From: JAKAWQ01 sp963840545
GTDB taxonomy: Bacteria; Pseudomonadota; Alphaproteobacteria; Acetobacterales; Acetobacteraceae
DNA: 64,000 nt
Assembly (NCBI GenBank): GCA_963840545.1
Contig: CAWIZE010000014.1
Location: 1-64,000 of the forward strand
Direction of reading: 5' to 3'
Each line of letters opens with the position of its first letter. Position 1 is the first letter of the stretch. Below the pieces are notes generated by a model. The model was not told where the DNA came from, ran no database searches, and saw nothing but the letters and a program-made list of their open reading frames with translations. The position numbers and the translations under genes were made by a program. This document shows positions 1 through 8,349 of this stretch, piece after piece.

Positions 1-2271
1 GGGCAGGACCTCGAGGATCACGTAGTACGCGTTGGTCTGCGTGAAATACTGGGTGATCTGGCGCTGGCCGAAGGCATCGTAGAGGACGTTGTCGATCGCG
101 GCCGGGGTGATGCCGTAGCGGGCGGCTTCGTCCCGGTCGATGGCGAGGGTGGCCGAGAGGCCCGACATCTGCTGATCGGTCGCGAGGTCGCGCAGCATCG
201 GCAGGGTGCCGAGCCTGGCGAGCACTTTCGGTGCCCATTGGTAGAGCTCGTCGAGATTGGCGTCCTGCAGCGTGTATTGGTACTGGGTGCGCGAGATCAG
301 CCCGCCGACATTCACGTCCTGCGCCGCCTGGAGGAACATCCGTGCGCCGACCATGCGCGCCAGCTTGGGCCGCAGCCGCGCGATCACCTGCTGGGCGCTG
401 ACGCTCCGCTCGCCGAACGGCTTGAGGTTGATGAAGTAGCGCGCGTCGTTCCCGGTCTGCCCGGCGATGCCGGCGCCGAGGCTCACCGAGTAGGTGGAGA
501 CCGCCGGATCGGACTGGACGATCTTGTCGACCGCGGCGACGAGGGTCTGCATCTCCGCGAAGGAGGCGGCCTGCGAGCCTTCGAGCGTGCCGATCAGCAG
601 GCCGACGTCCTGCGGCGGGAAGAAGCCCTTGGGAATGACGACATAGAGATAGGCCGAGAGGCCCATGGTGGCGAAGAAGACCATCAGCGTGATGAAGCGA
701 TGGCGGAGCGCTACGCCGAGGGTCACGCGATAGAAGGTGGCGAGAGCCCGGAAGCCGCGCTCGGCCGCCCGGTAGGCTGCGCCATGCTTCGGCTGATGGC
801 GCAGGAAGCGCGAGCACATCATCGGCGTCAGCGTGAGCGAGACGAAGGCCGAGACCACGACCGCCATGCTGACGGTGACGGCGAACTCGCGGAAGACGCG
901 GCCGACGATGCCGCCCATGAGCAGGATGGGCAGGAAGACGGCGATCAGCGAGGCGCTGATCGAGACGATGGTGAAGCCGATCTCGCCCGCGCCCTGGAAC
1001 GCGGCCTCGATCGGCTTCATGCCCTCCTCGATATGGCGGAAGATGTTCTCGAGCATGACGATCGCATCGTCCACCACGAAGCCGATGGCGATGATGAGGC
1101 CCATCATCGAGAGATTGTCGATGCTGTAGCCCGCGACGTACATCATGGCGAAGGTGCCGATCAGCGCGATCGGGATGGTGATGGCGGGGATGATCGTGGC
1201 CCAGACGCTGCGCAGGAAGACGAACACCACCATGACGACGAGGCCGAGCGCGACGAACAGGGTGAACTGCACGTCCGCCAGTTCGGCGCGGATATTCTGC
1301 GAGCGGTCGACGATCACCGAGACATGCACCGAGGGTGGGATCGAGGCCTCGAGCCGCGGCAGCTCCGCCATGATGCGATCGACGGTGGAGAGGACATTGA
1401 CGCCCGGCTGCTTGAAGATGACGAGCTGCACGCCGCGATGGCCGTTCTGCCAGCCGGCGATCAGCGCGTTCTGGGGCGCGTCCACGGCGCGGCCGACATC
1501 GCTGATCCGGATCGGCGCGCCGTCGCGGTAGGCGATGATCACGTTGTTGAAGGGCGCGGCCTCGGTGATCTGGTCGTTGGCGTTGACGGCGAAAGAGCGG
1601 TGCGCGGTGTTGATGCTCCCTTTCGGGTTGTCGACCGTGGCGTTGAGGATGGCGTTGCGCACGTCCTCGAGGGTGAGGCCCATGGCGGCGAGCTTGGCGG
1701 GGTCCACCTGGACGCGGATCGCGGGGGTCTGCTGGCCGCTGATGAAGACCTCGGCGACCCCCGGAAGCTGCGAGATCTGCTGGGAGAGGACGACGTCGGC
1801 GTAATTGTCGACGGTGGTCAGCGGAAGCGCGTCGGACTGCACCGCGAGGATCAGGACCGGCGCGTCCGCCGGGTTGATCTTGCGGTAGGTGGGCGGGCTC
1901 GGAAGCGTCTTCGGCAACTGGCCGGCGGCGGCGTTGATCGCGGCCTGGATGTCCTGGGCGGCGGAATTGATGTTGCGGTCGAGCGAGAATTGGGCGGTGA
2001 CCGAGGTGCTGCCCTCGACGCTGACCGAGGTCATTTGCGCCACACCCGGGATTTCGCCGATCTGGCGCTCGAGCGGGGTCGCGACAGTGGAGGCCATGGT
2101 CGATGGATCGGCGCCGGGCAGGTTGGCGGAAACGACGATGGTCGGGAAATCGACGTTCGGCAGGGCCGCGATCGGGAGCAGCGGATAGGCGGCGATGCCG
2201 ATCAGCACGATCGCCGTCATCACCAGCGAGGTCGCGATCGGGCGGCGGATGAACGGGGCGGAGATGCTCAT
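1..2271 (-). CDS. RND multidrug efflux transporter, inner-membrane pump (MdtB/MdtC-like), 3' end outside window
   Basis: This is the first 757 codons of an RND pump; the gene runs off the left edge, so the C-terminal part is missing (family members are about 1,030 residues). It begins MSISAPFIRRPIATSLVM, the usual cytoplasmic start plus TM1. A long periplasmic domain follows, then the TM2-TM6 bundle. TM4 carries the adjacent aspartates in GFVVDDAIVMLEN, the proton-relay pair of hydrophobe/amphiphile RND pumps. A later GFFPPQDVG stretch opens the second periplasmic half. The gene lies 49 bp downstream of a matching membrane fusion protein on the same strand, so the two form an operon. An outer-membrane TolC partner is not visible. 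Function: proton-driven export of hydrophobic compounds across the envelope. The substrate cannot be told from sequence. MdtB/MdtC-like is more likely than AcrB, by similarity of the N-terminal region. Confidence 0.93.
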   Translation of the reverse strand, partial: MSISAPFIRRPIATSLVMTAIVLIGIAAYPLLPIAALPNVDFPTIVVSANLPGADPSTMASTVATPLERQIGEIPGVAQMTSVSVEGSTSVTAQFSLDRNINSAAQDIQAAINAAAGQLPKTLPSPPTYRKINPADAPVLILAVQSDALPLTTVDNYADVVLSQQISQLPGVAEVFISGQQTPAIRVQVDPAKLAAMGLTLEDVRNAILNATVDNPKGSINTAHRSFAVNANDQITEAAPFNNVIIAYRDGAPIRISDVGRAVDAPQNALIAGWQNGHRGVQLVIFKQPGVNVLSTVDRIMAELPRLEASIPPSVHVSVIVDRSQNIRAELADVQFTLFVALGLVVMVVFVFLRSVWATIIPAITIPIALIGTFAMMYVAGYSIDNLSMMGLIIAIGFVVDDAIVMLENIFRHIEEGMKPIEAAFQGAGEIGFTIVSISASLIAVFLPILLMGGIVGRVFREFAVTVSMAVVVSAFVSLTLTPMMCSRFLRHQPKHGAAYRAAERGFRALATFYRVTLGVALRHRFITLMVFFATMGLSAYLYVVIPKGFFPPQDVGLLIGTLEGSQAASFAEMQTLVAAVDKIVQSDPAVSTYSVSLGAGIAGQTGNDARYFINLKPFGERSVSAQQVIARLRPKLARMVGARMFLQAAQDVNVGGLISRTQYQYTLQDANLDELYQWAPKVLARLGTLPMLRDLATDQQMSGLSATLAIDRDEAARYGITPAAIDNVLYDAFGQRQITQYFTQTNAYYVILEVLP

Positions 2272-2320
2272 GCGCCGCGGACCAAGCCGCGATCGGCCCC
2301 ATATTCGGCCATCGCGGTGC

Positions 2321-3451
2321 TCAGCTCCCCGCCTCGATCGTCACGCGCATCCCGTCGTCGAGCCGTGACTGGCCGTTCAGCACCACCTGCGCCCCCGCCT
2401 CGAGCCCGCTCGCGATGACGGCAAGGTTGCCTTCCTCCAGGGTCTCGGTGACGGGCTGGCGAACCACCGTCCGATCGGGGCGGACGAGGTAGACATAGAG
2501 CCCGTCCGGCCCGTGCTGCACGGCGCGCGCGGGCAGGGTGAGGGCGTTCGCGAGCGTGCGCACCAGGAGCCGGGCATTGACGAATGCATCGGGCCACAGG
2601 GCCTCGCCAATGTTGGGGAAGATCGCCTTCATCTGGATCGTGCCGGTGCTCGGATCGACCATGTTGCTGATGGTGGCGAGGGTGCCGCGATCCAGCACGC
2701 GGGGGTTTTCGCCTTCGCCGACGGCAAGCACGGCGAGCGGGCCCCCGGCGGCGGATGCGCGCACCGCGGCGATGTCCGCCTCGGGCAGGGTGAAGACGAC
2801 GCTGATCGGCTTCATCTGCGTGATGGTGACGATCCCGGTGGGCGCGTCGGCCTGGATCAGGTTGCCGGGATCGACGGTGCGCAGGCCGAGGCGGCCCGAG
2901 ATCGGCGCGGTGATGCGGGTGAACTCGAGATTGAGCCTGGCCTGTTCGATGGCGGCGGCGTCGGCGCGCAAGACCGCGGTCAGGCCGAGGACCAGCGCGC
3001 GCTGCGTGTCGAGCTGCTGCTGCGAGGCGAAGTTCTGCTGCACCAGCGAGCTATATCGGGCGAGATCGGCCTTGGCATTGGCGAGCGCCGCCTGGTCCTC
3101 GGCCTGCTTGGCGTTGGCCTGGTCGAGGACCGCCTGGAAGGGACGCGGGTCGATGAGGGCGAGCACGTCCCCCGCCTTCACCTCCTGTCCCTCGGTGAAG
3201 GGAGTCTCCTCGAGGACGCCGCCCACCTGCGCCTTGATCACGACGGTGTTGAGCGCCTGCACCTGGCCGAGGCCGAGGAGATAGACGGGCACGTTCTCGC
3301 GCCTGACACGCACGGCCGTGACCGGGACGGCCTGGCTCACCGGCGAGCCGTTCTGGGCGCGCGCATTTCCGCTCGTGGCGATGAGCGCGATCGCGCCCGC
3401 CACGATACCACAGAGGAGACGCCGCGCGCTCCGCGCAGGGGCGTCGTTCAT
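2321..3451 (-). CDS. RND efflux periplasmic adaptor (membrane fusion protein, MdtA-like)
   Basis: A 376-residue HlyD-type adaptor that would join the downstream RND pump to an outer-membrane channel. The N-terminus MNDAPARSARRLL followed by a hydrophobic stretch ending ...SGNARAQ is a signal peptide. Next come the lipoyl half-motif (GLGQVQALNTVVIKAQVGG), an alpha-helical hairpin rich in Gln/Ala (about residues 95-155), the second lipoyl half (LEFTRITAPISGRLGLR), a beta-barrel and the membrane-proximal domain ending VTIEAGS. The start was chosen at the ATG just before the signal peptide, with GGCAGG as a weak ribosome site. The reading frame continues upstream, but that extension is arginine/proline-rich shadow sequence. 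It heads the operon with the pump. No dedicated regulator is visible nearby. Confidence 0.92.
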   Translation of the reverse strand: MNDAPARSARRLLCGIVAGAIALIATSGNARAQNGSPVSQAVPVTAVRVRRENVPVYLLGLGQVQALNTVVIKAQVGGVLEETPFTEGQEVKAGDVLALIDPRPFQAVLDQANAKQAEDQAALANAKADLARYSSLVQQNFASQQQLDTQRALVLGLTAVLRADAAAIEQARLNLEFTRITAPISGRLGLRTVDPGNLIQADAPTGIVTITQMKPISVVFTLPEADIAAVRASAAGGPLAVLAVGEGENPRVLDRGTLATISNMVDPSTGTIQMKAIFPNIGEALWPDAFVNARLLVRTLANALTLPARAVQHGPDGLYVYLVRPDRTVVRQPVTETLEEGNLAVIASGLEAGAQVVLNGQSRLDDGMRVTIEAGS

Positions 3452-3635
3452 CCTGCCGCCCCCATGCTGCGGCCGGTCCCTGACCTTCGGATGGGCATCA
3501 AAAGCCGCTGTCTCCCAACGCGCGCGCGGGCTTCGCTCGTTCCCGCCTATACTTGCGTCTCGGTTCCCCGGATGCCAACGGCGACTTGTAACGCAATGTT
3601 GCCCCAGGGTGGGGGCTTTCGACGCGCGGCCGGTG

Positions 3636-4226
3636 TCAGGACGGCGGGAGTCCGAGGGCGCCGCGGAACCGGTGCTGGAGGAAGGCGCCGTCACGCGGGG
3701 GCAGGAAGCGGGGCGGCTCGCTCGGCGCGATCCTGACCACTGCGAAGAGAGGCTCGGAGCCCAGCCGCACCCGCAGCGGCGCGAGCTCGGCCTCCGCCGT
3801 GACGGTCGCGGTGGCGCGCCAGCCGCAGGCGGCGGCGGCGGCCGCGAGGTCGGTGCCGAGGGAGGTATGGCTCGCTTGCGCGCCGGTCTCGCCATAGCAG
3901 CCATTGTCGAGGACGGCGATGGCGAGGTTGGGCGCCGCCGCCGCGGCGATGGTGGCGAGCGCGCCGAGACCCATCAGCATCTCCCCATCCCCGGTCAGCA
4001 CGAGGACGCGCCGGGCCGGGCGGGCGAGCGCCAGCCCGAGGCCGATCATCGCCGCGGCGCCCATCGCGCCCCAGAGATAGAAGGTGAGGTCGCGGTCCCC
4101 GGCAGCAGCGGCATCGTAGGTCGTCGAGCCGAGGCCGGTGACGACGAGCATGTCGCCGGGATCGCGGAGCAGCGCGGCGGCGACGGCCCGCCGCTCGAGG
4201 GGGGTGGCTGCGGAGCTGGTTGCCAT
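3636..4226 (-). CDS. ThDP-dependent decarboxylase, beta (cofactor-binding) subunit, sulfopyruvate decarboxylase-like
   Basis: A 196-residue protein made only of the C-terminal pyrophosphate-binding half of a ThDP enzyme. The metal/diphosphate motif begins GDGEMLMGLGAL and ends at LDNGCYGETG, the GDG...N signature. Length and motif match the beta subunit of two-subunit sulfopyruvate/phosphonopyruvate decarboxylases (ComE type). Its partner, the substrate-binding alpha subunit, is encoded on the same strand at 5513-6040. A plus-strand alcohol dehydrogenase sits between them, which is unusual because these subunits are normally adjacent. Known family chemistry is decarboxylation of a 3-substituted pyruvate to an aldehyde. 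The actual substrate (sulfopyruvate, phosphonopyruvate or another) is not decided by sequence. Confidence 0.85.
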   Translation of the reverse strand: MATSSAATPLERRAVAAALLRDPGDMLVVTGLGSTTYDAAAAGDRDLTFYLWGAMGAAAMIGLGLALARPARRVLVLTGDGEMLMGLGALATIAAAAAPNLAIAVLDNGCYGETGAQASHTSLGTDLAAAAAACGWRATATVTAEAELAPLRVRLGSEPLFAVVRIAPSEPPRFLPPRDGAFLQHRFRGALGLPPS

Positions 4227-4367
4227 CTTGCGGGTTCCGATCTGCGCGCGGCTTGGGATCGAGGGGCGGGCTTCGTATGGTACGCGGAGCAAGCGGGCGC
4301 GATCATGCCCGCGGGCGGCGCCCGCCTCAACCCGCGGGGCACGGCACCAACGGAGGAACGAGAGAAA

Positions 4368-5498
4368 ATGGACGCCCGCACCCTTGGCCTGCGAACCGGG
4401 GCCGACGCGCTGATCGTGCCGAAAACCATGAAGGCCTGGGTCCTCGGCGGTCCGAACGAGATGCGGCGGGTCGAGAAGCCGGTGCCGGAGCCGGGCCCGG
4501 CCGAGGCGCTGGTGCGCATCGACGCGGCGGCGATCTGCGCGACCGACCTCGAGGTGCTGGCCCACGGGCTGCCGGCGATGGTCGGCGGTGGGCTGCCGTT
4601 CAACCGCAACTTCACCTTCGGCCATGAATATATGGGGACCGTGGTGCGGCTGGGGCCGGATGTGGACGAGTTCCCGGTCGGCGAGCGGGTGACCGTGGAA
4701 ATCCACGCCGGGTGCGGGCGGTGCGAGCGCTGCCGGCAGGGCATGTACACCTCCTGCCTCAATTACGGCCGGCCGGAGAAGGGCCATCGGGCGAACGGGT
4801 TCACCACCGACGGCGGCTTCGCCGACTACGCGGTGAACCACATCAACACGCTGGTGCGCGTTCCGGACGCGATGTCCGACGCGGAGGCAACCTTGGTCGT
4901 CACCGCCGGCACGGCGATGTACGGGCTCGACGTGCTGGGCGGGCTGATCGCCGGGGAAACCGTGGTGGTGAGCGGGCCGGGGCCGATCGGGCTGCTCGGC
5001 GTCGGCGTCGCCAAGGCGCTGGGGGCCGATCCGGTGATCCTGACCGGCACGCGGGCGGAACGGCTGGCGCTCGGGCGGCGCCTCGGCGCGGATTTTCTCG
5101 TCAATGCACGGGAGGAGGACCCGGTCGCCGCGGTCATGCGGGTGACCGCGGGACGCGGCGCGCATCTCGTGCTCGAATGCTCGGGCGCGCCCGATGCGCT
5201 CGACGCGAGCGCGCGGATGGTCAATCGCGGCGGACGGATCTGCCTCGCCGCCTTTCCGCACGAGAAGGTGATGGTCGATGTCGCGCATATCGTGCGCAAC
5301 AACATCTACCTCTACGGCATTCGCGGCGAAGGACGGAGCGCCACGCACCGGGCGATGGCCCTGATGCGGCAGCAACGGTTCGACGCCAAGGCCATCCATA
5401 CCCACACATTTCCGATGGCGGAGCTGCCGGCGGCGATCGGCCATGCGCGGGCGCGGATCGACGGCGCGATCAAGGTGGTGGTGACCAACCGGAGCTGA
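4368..5498 (+). CDS. Zinc-dependent medium-chain alcohol dehydrogenase
   Basis: A 376-residue MDR-family oxidoreductase. The catalytic zinc ligands are in ICATDLE and GHEYMG. The structural zinc lobe has four cysteines in CGRCERCRQGMYTSC. The Rossmann fold shows GPGPIGLLGVGVAKALGA. The start is the ATG after an AGGAAC-type ribosome site, and the reading frame upstream is non-conserved. It sits on the plus strand exactly between the two minus-strand subunits of a ThDP decarboxylase. It starts divergently from the beta subunit (141 bp gap) and ends 14 bp from the alpha-subunit stop. The likely role (inference) is NAD(P)-linked reduction or oxidation of the aldehyde/alcohol pair made by that decarboxylase. 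Confidence 0.88.
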   Translation: MDARTLGLRTGADALIVPKTMKAWVLGGPNEMRRVEKPVPEPGPAEALVRIDAAAICATDLEVLAHGLPAMVGGGLPFNRNFTFGHEYMGTVVRLGPDVDEFPVGERVTVEIHAGCGRCERCRQGMYTSCLNYGRPEKGHRANGFTTDGGFADYAVNHINTLVRVPDAMSDAEATLVVTAGTAMYGLDVLGGLIAGETVVVSGPGPIGLLGVGVAKALGADPVILTGTRAERLALGRRLGADFLVNAREEDPVAAVMRVTAGRGAHLVLECSGAPDALDASARMVNRGGRICLAAFPHEKVMVDVAHIVRNNIYLYGIRGEGRSATHRAMALMRQQRFDAKAIHTHTFPMAELPAAIGHARARIDGAIKVVVTNRS

Positions 5499-5512
5499 GA
5501 AGACGGCCCTGC

Positions 5513-6040
5513 CTACTTGCGAAATTCCTTGGCGCCGATCAGGCGCTGCGAGAAGAGCACGGCGACGGGAACGGAGCTGTCGAAGGCGAGCGCGGCGGCG
5601 GCGGCGACCATAGTCGGGGCGTCGTCGGCGTGTTCGGCGCGGTGCACGTGCACGCCCATCGCGCCCAGCACGGTTGGGGTGGCCGAGCCCATCGGCACCT
5701 GCCACGGGTTGAACTCTCCCCATTCGCCGCGCATCGTCACGAGGGTGAGGAAGGGCATCCGGCAATTGGCGATCAGCGAGAGCATATTGATGCAATTGCC
5801 GACGCCGGAGGACTGCATCAGCAGCACGGCGCGCTCGCCGCCGAGCCAGGCGCCGGCGGCGAGTGCGACGCCTTCCTCCTCGGTGGTCAGCACGACGGCG
5901 CGCATGTCGGGGTCGGCGTGGGCGCGGGCGATCAGCCGCGAATGGCCGGCGTCGGGCACGTAGCCGACCTGGCGGATGCGGGCGGCCTGGAGGGCGGCGA
6001 AAACGGCGTCGGGCCAGGAAGGCGGCGTGGTCTCGGGCAT
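5513..6040 (-). CDS. ThDP-dependent decarboxylase, alpha (PYR-domain) subunit, sulfopyruvate decarboxylase-like
   Basis: A 175-residue protein equal to the N-terminal pyrimidine-binding half of a ThDP enzyme (ComD type). YVPDAGHSRLIARAHADP and LTTEEEGVALAAGAWLGG contain the glutamate that activates the cofactor. LMQSSGVGNCINML is typical of alpha subunits. It pairs with the beta subunit at 3636-4226. The ATG at 6040 (MPETTPPSWPD) was chosen because the frame upstream is antisense to the neighbouring acyl-CoA dehydrogenase. It is divergent from that dehydrogenase, with 105 bp between starts. Substrate unknown; the name sulfopyruvate decarboxylase comes from family resemblance only. Confidence 0.83.
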   Translation of the reverse strand: MPETTPPSWPDAVFAALQAARIRQVGYVPDAGHSRLIARAHADPDMRAVVLTTEEEGVALAAGAWLGGERAVLLMQSSGVGNCINMLSLIANCRMPFLTLVTMRGEWGEFNPWQVPMGSATPTVLGAMGVHVHRAEHADDAPTMVAAAAALAFDSSVPVAVLFSQRLIGAKEFRK

Positions 6041-6145
6041 GCGTGCGTCCTGCGTCTCGGGGCATGGTGCCTCGGGCGAGGGGAGGGGGCAATGCGGGTT
6101 GCGCCGGCGGCGGGGCTCGGGTGTGATCCGGGCGGGAGGGCGGTG

Positions 6146-7315
6146 ATGGACCAGGTGATGGGTGCGGTGGAGGCCCACGGAGAAATTCGCGAGGAGGTAA
6201 AAAAACTCTGCGCGCGGTTTCCGGGCGAGGACTGGCGCGAGATGGATCGCGAGCGCGCCTATCCGAGCGACTTCGTCCGCGCGCTCACCGAGGCGGGCTA
6301 TCTCGCGGTGCTGATCCCCGAGGAGTATGGCGGGGCCGGGCTGGCGCTCTCGGCCGCCGCGGCGATCCTCGAGACGATCCACGCGGCGGGCTGCAACGGG
6401 GCCGCCTGCCACGCCCAGATGTACATCATGGGCACCGTGCTCAGGCACGGATCGGAGGCCCAAAAGCAGAAATATCTGCCGAAGATCGCCTCGGGCGAGC
6501 TCCGGCTGCAGGCCTTCGGCGTGACCGAGCCGGGCAGCGGCTCCGACACCACGAGCCTCCGCACCTTCGCCCGCCGCGAGGGCGATCATTACGTGGTGAA
6601 CGGGCAGAAGGTGTGGACCAGCCGCGCCGAGCATTCGGACCTGATGCTGCTGCTCGCCCGCACCACCTCCAAGGAGCAGGTGAAGCGCCGCACCGAGGGG
6701 CTCTCGACCCTGCTCGTCGACATGCGCGCGGCACTCGGCGCCGGGCTCACGATCCGGCCGATCCGGACCATGATGAACCACAATTCCTGCGAGGTGTTCT
6801 TCGACAACGTGGTGGTGCCGGCTTCGAGCCTGGTGGGCGAGGAGGGGCAGGGGTTCCGCTACATCCTCGACGGGATGAATGCCGAGCGGCTGCTGATCGC
6901 CTCCGAGTCGATCGGGGACGCCAAATGGTTCATCGCCCGGGCGGTTGCCTATGCCAAGGAGCGGACGGTGTTTGGCCGGCCGATCGGGCAGAACCAGGGC
7001 ATCCAGTTCCCGATCGCCCGCGCGCATGCCGAGATGCGGGCGGCCGAGCTGATGCTGCATGAGGGCTTAAGGCGGTTCGAGGCGGGCGCGGCCTGCGGGG
7101 AGGAGGCGAACACGGCCAAGATGCTCGCCGCCGATGCCGCCTGGGCGGCGGCGGAGGCCTGCCTGCAGACCCATGGGGGCTATGGGTTCGCCGAGGAGTA
7201 CGACATCGAGCGCAAGTACCGCGAGGCGCGGCTCTATCGGGTGGCGCCGATCAGCACCAACCTGATCCTCTCGTACATTGCCGAGCACGTGCTCGGCCTG
7301 CCGCGGAGCTATTGA
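6146..7315 (+). CDS. Acyl-CoA dehydrogenase
   Basis: A 389-residue flavoenzyme of the acyl-CoA dehydrogenase family. Family landmarks appear in order: the N-terminal helical domain (EYGGAGLALSAAAAI), the FAD/acyl-binding stretch AFGVTEPGSGSDTTSLRTFA, GQKVWTSRAEHSD, the RTVFGRPIGQNQGIQFPIA motif and the closing GGYGFAEEYDIERKYREARL with the usual catalytic-base region. The chosen ATG (MDQVMGAVEAHGEIREEV) gives normal family length. A longer upstream reading would be antisense to the decarboxylase gene. It stands alone, divergent from the decarboxylase alpha subunit. Substrate chain type is not predictable. Confidence 0.93.
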   Translation: MDQVMGAVEAHGEIREEVKKLCARFPGEDWREMDRERAYPSDFVRALTEAGYLAVLIPEEYGGAGLALSAAAAILETIHAAGCNGAACHAQMYIMGTVLRHGSEAQKQKYLPKIASGELRLQAFGVTEPGSGSDTTSLRTFARREGDHYVVNGQKVWTSRAEHSDLMLLLARTTSKEQVKRRTEGLSTLLVDMRAALGAGLTIRPIRTMMNHNSCEVFFDNVVVPASSLVGEEGQGFRYILDGMNAERLLIASESIGDAKWFIARAVAYAKERTVFGRPIGQNQGIQFPIARAHAEMRAAELMLHEGLRRFEAGAACGEEANTAKMLAADAAWAAAEACLQTHGGYGFAEEYDIERKYREARLYRVAPISTNLILSYIAEHVLGLPRSY

Positions 7316-7327
7316 GGAGCGGCCGAG

Positions 7328-8107
7328 TCAGCCGCCGGGGCGGAAGGCTCCCGAGGCGATCATGACGGGCGCGGCGCGGTAGGAGGCGAGCGTGCGGCCG
7401 GTGAGGGTGCGGCCGGTGAGGGTGGGGGCGGCGAGCGGGCGGTTGGCGAGCATGAAGGCCCCGGCGCGGCCGGCGAAGGGTCCCGTTTGGGCCAATAACC
7501 GGGGCGCGCTTGCCATGCCCGGCACGCCCGCTTCCTCGCGGAGGCCGGCCGGCCAGGCTTCCATCACCTTCTGCTCGTAGGGATAGGCGAGCGCGGGCGT
7601 GGTGGAGTGGTAGAAGGCGGCGGCTTCGGCCCAGCTTCCCGTGCTGTCGTGAAGCCGGTGGAGGAAGCGCGCAGCGTAGGCGGCGTTGGTCGGGGGGTCG
7701 AAGGCCTCGTCGAGGGTGGCGAAGGCGTCGGGGTGGTGCAGCAGGTTGACCTGCATGCAGCCGACATCGATCGAACCGATGCCTTCGGCCTGGAAGGCGC
7801 GGACCGCTTCGATCGCGGCCGCCTTGGTGGGGTAGAAATGGCCGTCGCCGTCGGCGTCCACGGTCCACGGCCAGGGGAGGAAGGCGCCGGTCGCGGGGTC
7901 GCGGCGGCCGCTCTCCACCTGCCCGATCGCACCGAGGAGGCCGGTCGGGATGGCGAAGCTGCGCTCGGCCGTGACGATCGCGGCGCGGCAGAGCTGCCCG
8001 GGCCGCGGCGGGAGGGCCTGCGCCTTGCCCGCCGCCGCGGGGGCGAGCAGCGGGAGGAGCAGGAGCGGCAGCACCAGGCGCCGCGCGAGGGATGAAAAAA
8101 CCGTCAC
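7328..8107 (-). CDS. Lytic-transglycosylase-like exported protein (SLT fold)
   Basis: A protein of about 259 residues with a signal peptide (SLARRLVLPLLLLPLLAPA) and a lysozyme-like SLT domain. LLGAIGQVESGRRDP holds the expected catalytic glutamate, and GSIDVGCMQVNLLHHP is the classical second SLT motif. It probably cleaves peptidoglycan in the periplasm. The start is uncertain: a GTG at 8107 puts the signal peptide at the N-terminus, while the frame stays open to 8200 with an Arg-rich extension. I prefer 8107. Near the C-terminus a perfect 15-bp duplication encodes LTGRT twice. It converges on the acyl-CoA dehydrogenase (12 bp apart) and is alone in its transcription unit. Confidence 0.8.
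   Translation of the reverse strand: MTVFSSLARRLVLPLLLLPLLAPAAAGKAQALPPRPGQLCRAAIVTAERSFAIPTGLLGAIGQVESGRRDPATGAFLPWPWTVDADGDGHFYPTKAAAIEAVRAFQAEGIGSIDVGCMQVNLLHHPDAFATLDEAFDPPTNAAYAARFLHRLHDSTGSWAEAAAFYHSTTPALAYPYEQKVMEAWPAGLREEAGVPGMASAPRLLAQTGPFAGRAGAFMLANRPLAAPTLTGRTLTGRTLASYRAAPVMIASGAFRPGG
7392..7421. repeat. 15-bp perfect tandem duplication inside the transglycosylase gene
   Basis: The unit gtgcggccggtgagg occurs twice without mismatch and a third copy begins. Because 15 is a multiple of three, the reading frame is kept and LTGRT is simply repeated in the protein. It is one of many short tandem duplications in this window. Confidence 0.9.
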
Positions 8108-8208
8108 GCGGGGAGGATGGCGCAGCCGGGTTAGCAAAGCCTTGCCGGTCTCGGTTTGACGATCTCGTGAGCGGCCCCGGAGAATTTTGCCGCGATGCAA
8201 AAAAGTGC

Positions 8209-8237
8209 TTGCGCGGGCGGATGCAAGCGCTTAGATT
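8209..8237 (+). promoter_or_regulatory. Candidate sigma-70-type promoter for a small RNA
   Basis: TTGCGC at 8209-8214 and TAGATT at 8232-8237 are separated by exactly 17 bp. Each matches the consensus at about four of six positions. The pair lies between two minus-strand genes and points at a plus-strand terminator about 70 bp further on. No plus-strand coding sequence follows, which suggests it drives a non-coding transcript starting near 8243-8245. Confidence 0.5.
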
Positions 8238-8243
8238 TCGCAG

Positions 8244-8333
8244 TGCAGCAGTACGGCGATGCCGGGCTGCCTGCTTTTCTTGGACGTTTCCTCCCTAAAC
8301 TTGGCGGCGCCAAAAGCGCCGCCACTTTTTTGT
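8244..8333 (+). ncRNA. Candidate trans-acting small RNA with CCTCCC motif
   Basis: An RNA of about 90 nt is predicted. The 5' part folds into a hairpin: GCAG.CAG..CGGC pairs with GCCG..CTG.CTGC around a GAT loop. A single-stranded U/C-rich linker follows, containing TTTCCTCCCTAAAC, complementary to Shine-Dalgarno sequences. The 3' end is a perfect 8-bp GC stem with a T-tract. This order (5' hairpin, anti-Shine-Dalgarno linker, intrinsic terminator) is known from many alphaproteobacterial Hfq-dependent sRNAs, such as the AbcR and CcsR-like groups. I see architecture, not proven homology. Flanking genes both lie on the other strand. The alternative is that the hairpin only terminates the minus-strand amidohydrolase gene. 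Confidence 0.5.
8303..8333 (+). terminator. Intrinsic terminator, plus strand
   Basis: GGCGGCGC (8303-8310), loop CAAAA, GCGCCGCC (8316-8323), then ACTTTTTT: a perfect 8-bp stem with a six-T run. On the minus strand the hairpin is followed by AAGTTTAGG, a poor U-tract, so it fits plus-strand termination best. Confidence 0.8.
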
Positions 8334-8349
8334 CCGGCGCGCACCGCGG

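Noticed and set aside
238..2418. Long plus-strand open frame opposite the RND pump
   Set aside because: Composition is extremely rich in Arg, Asp, Glu and Gly with no hydrophobic core. It is the mirror of a real transporter gene in GC-rich DNA.
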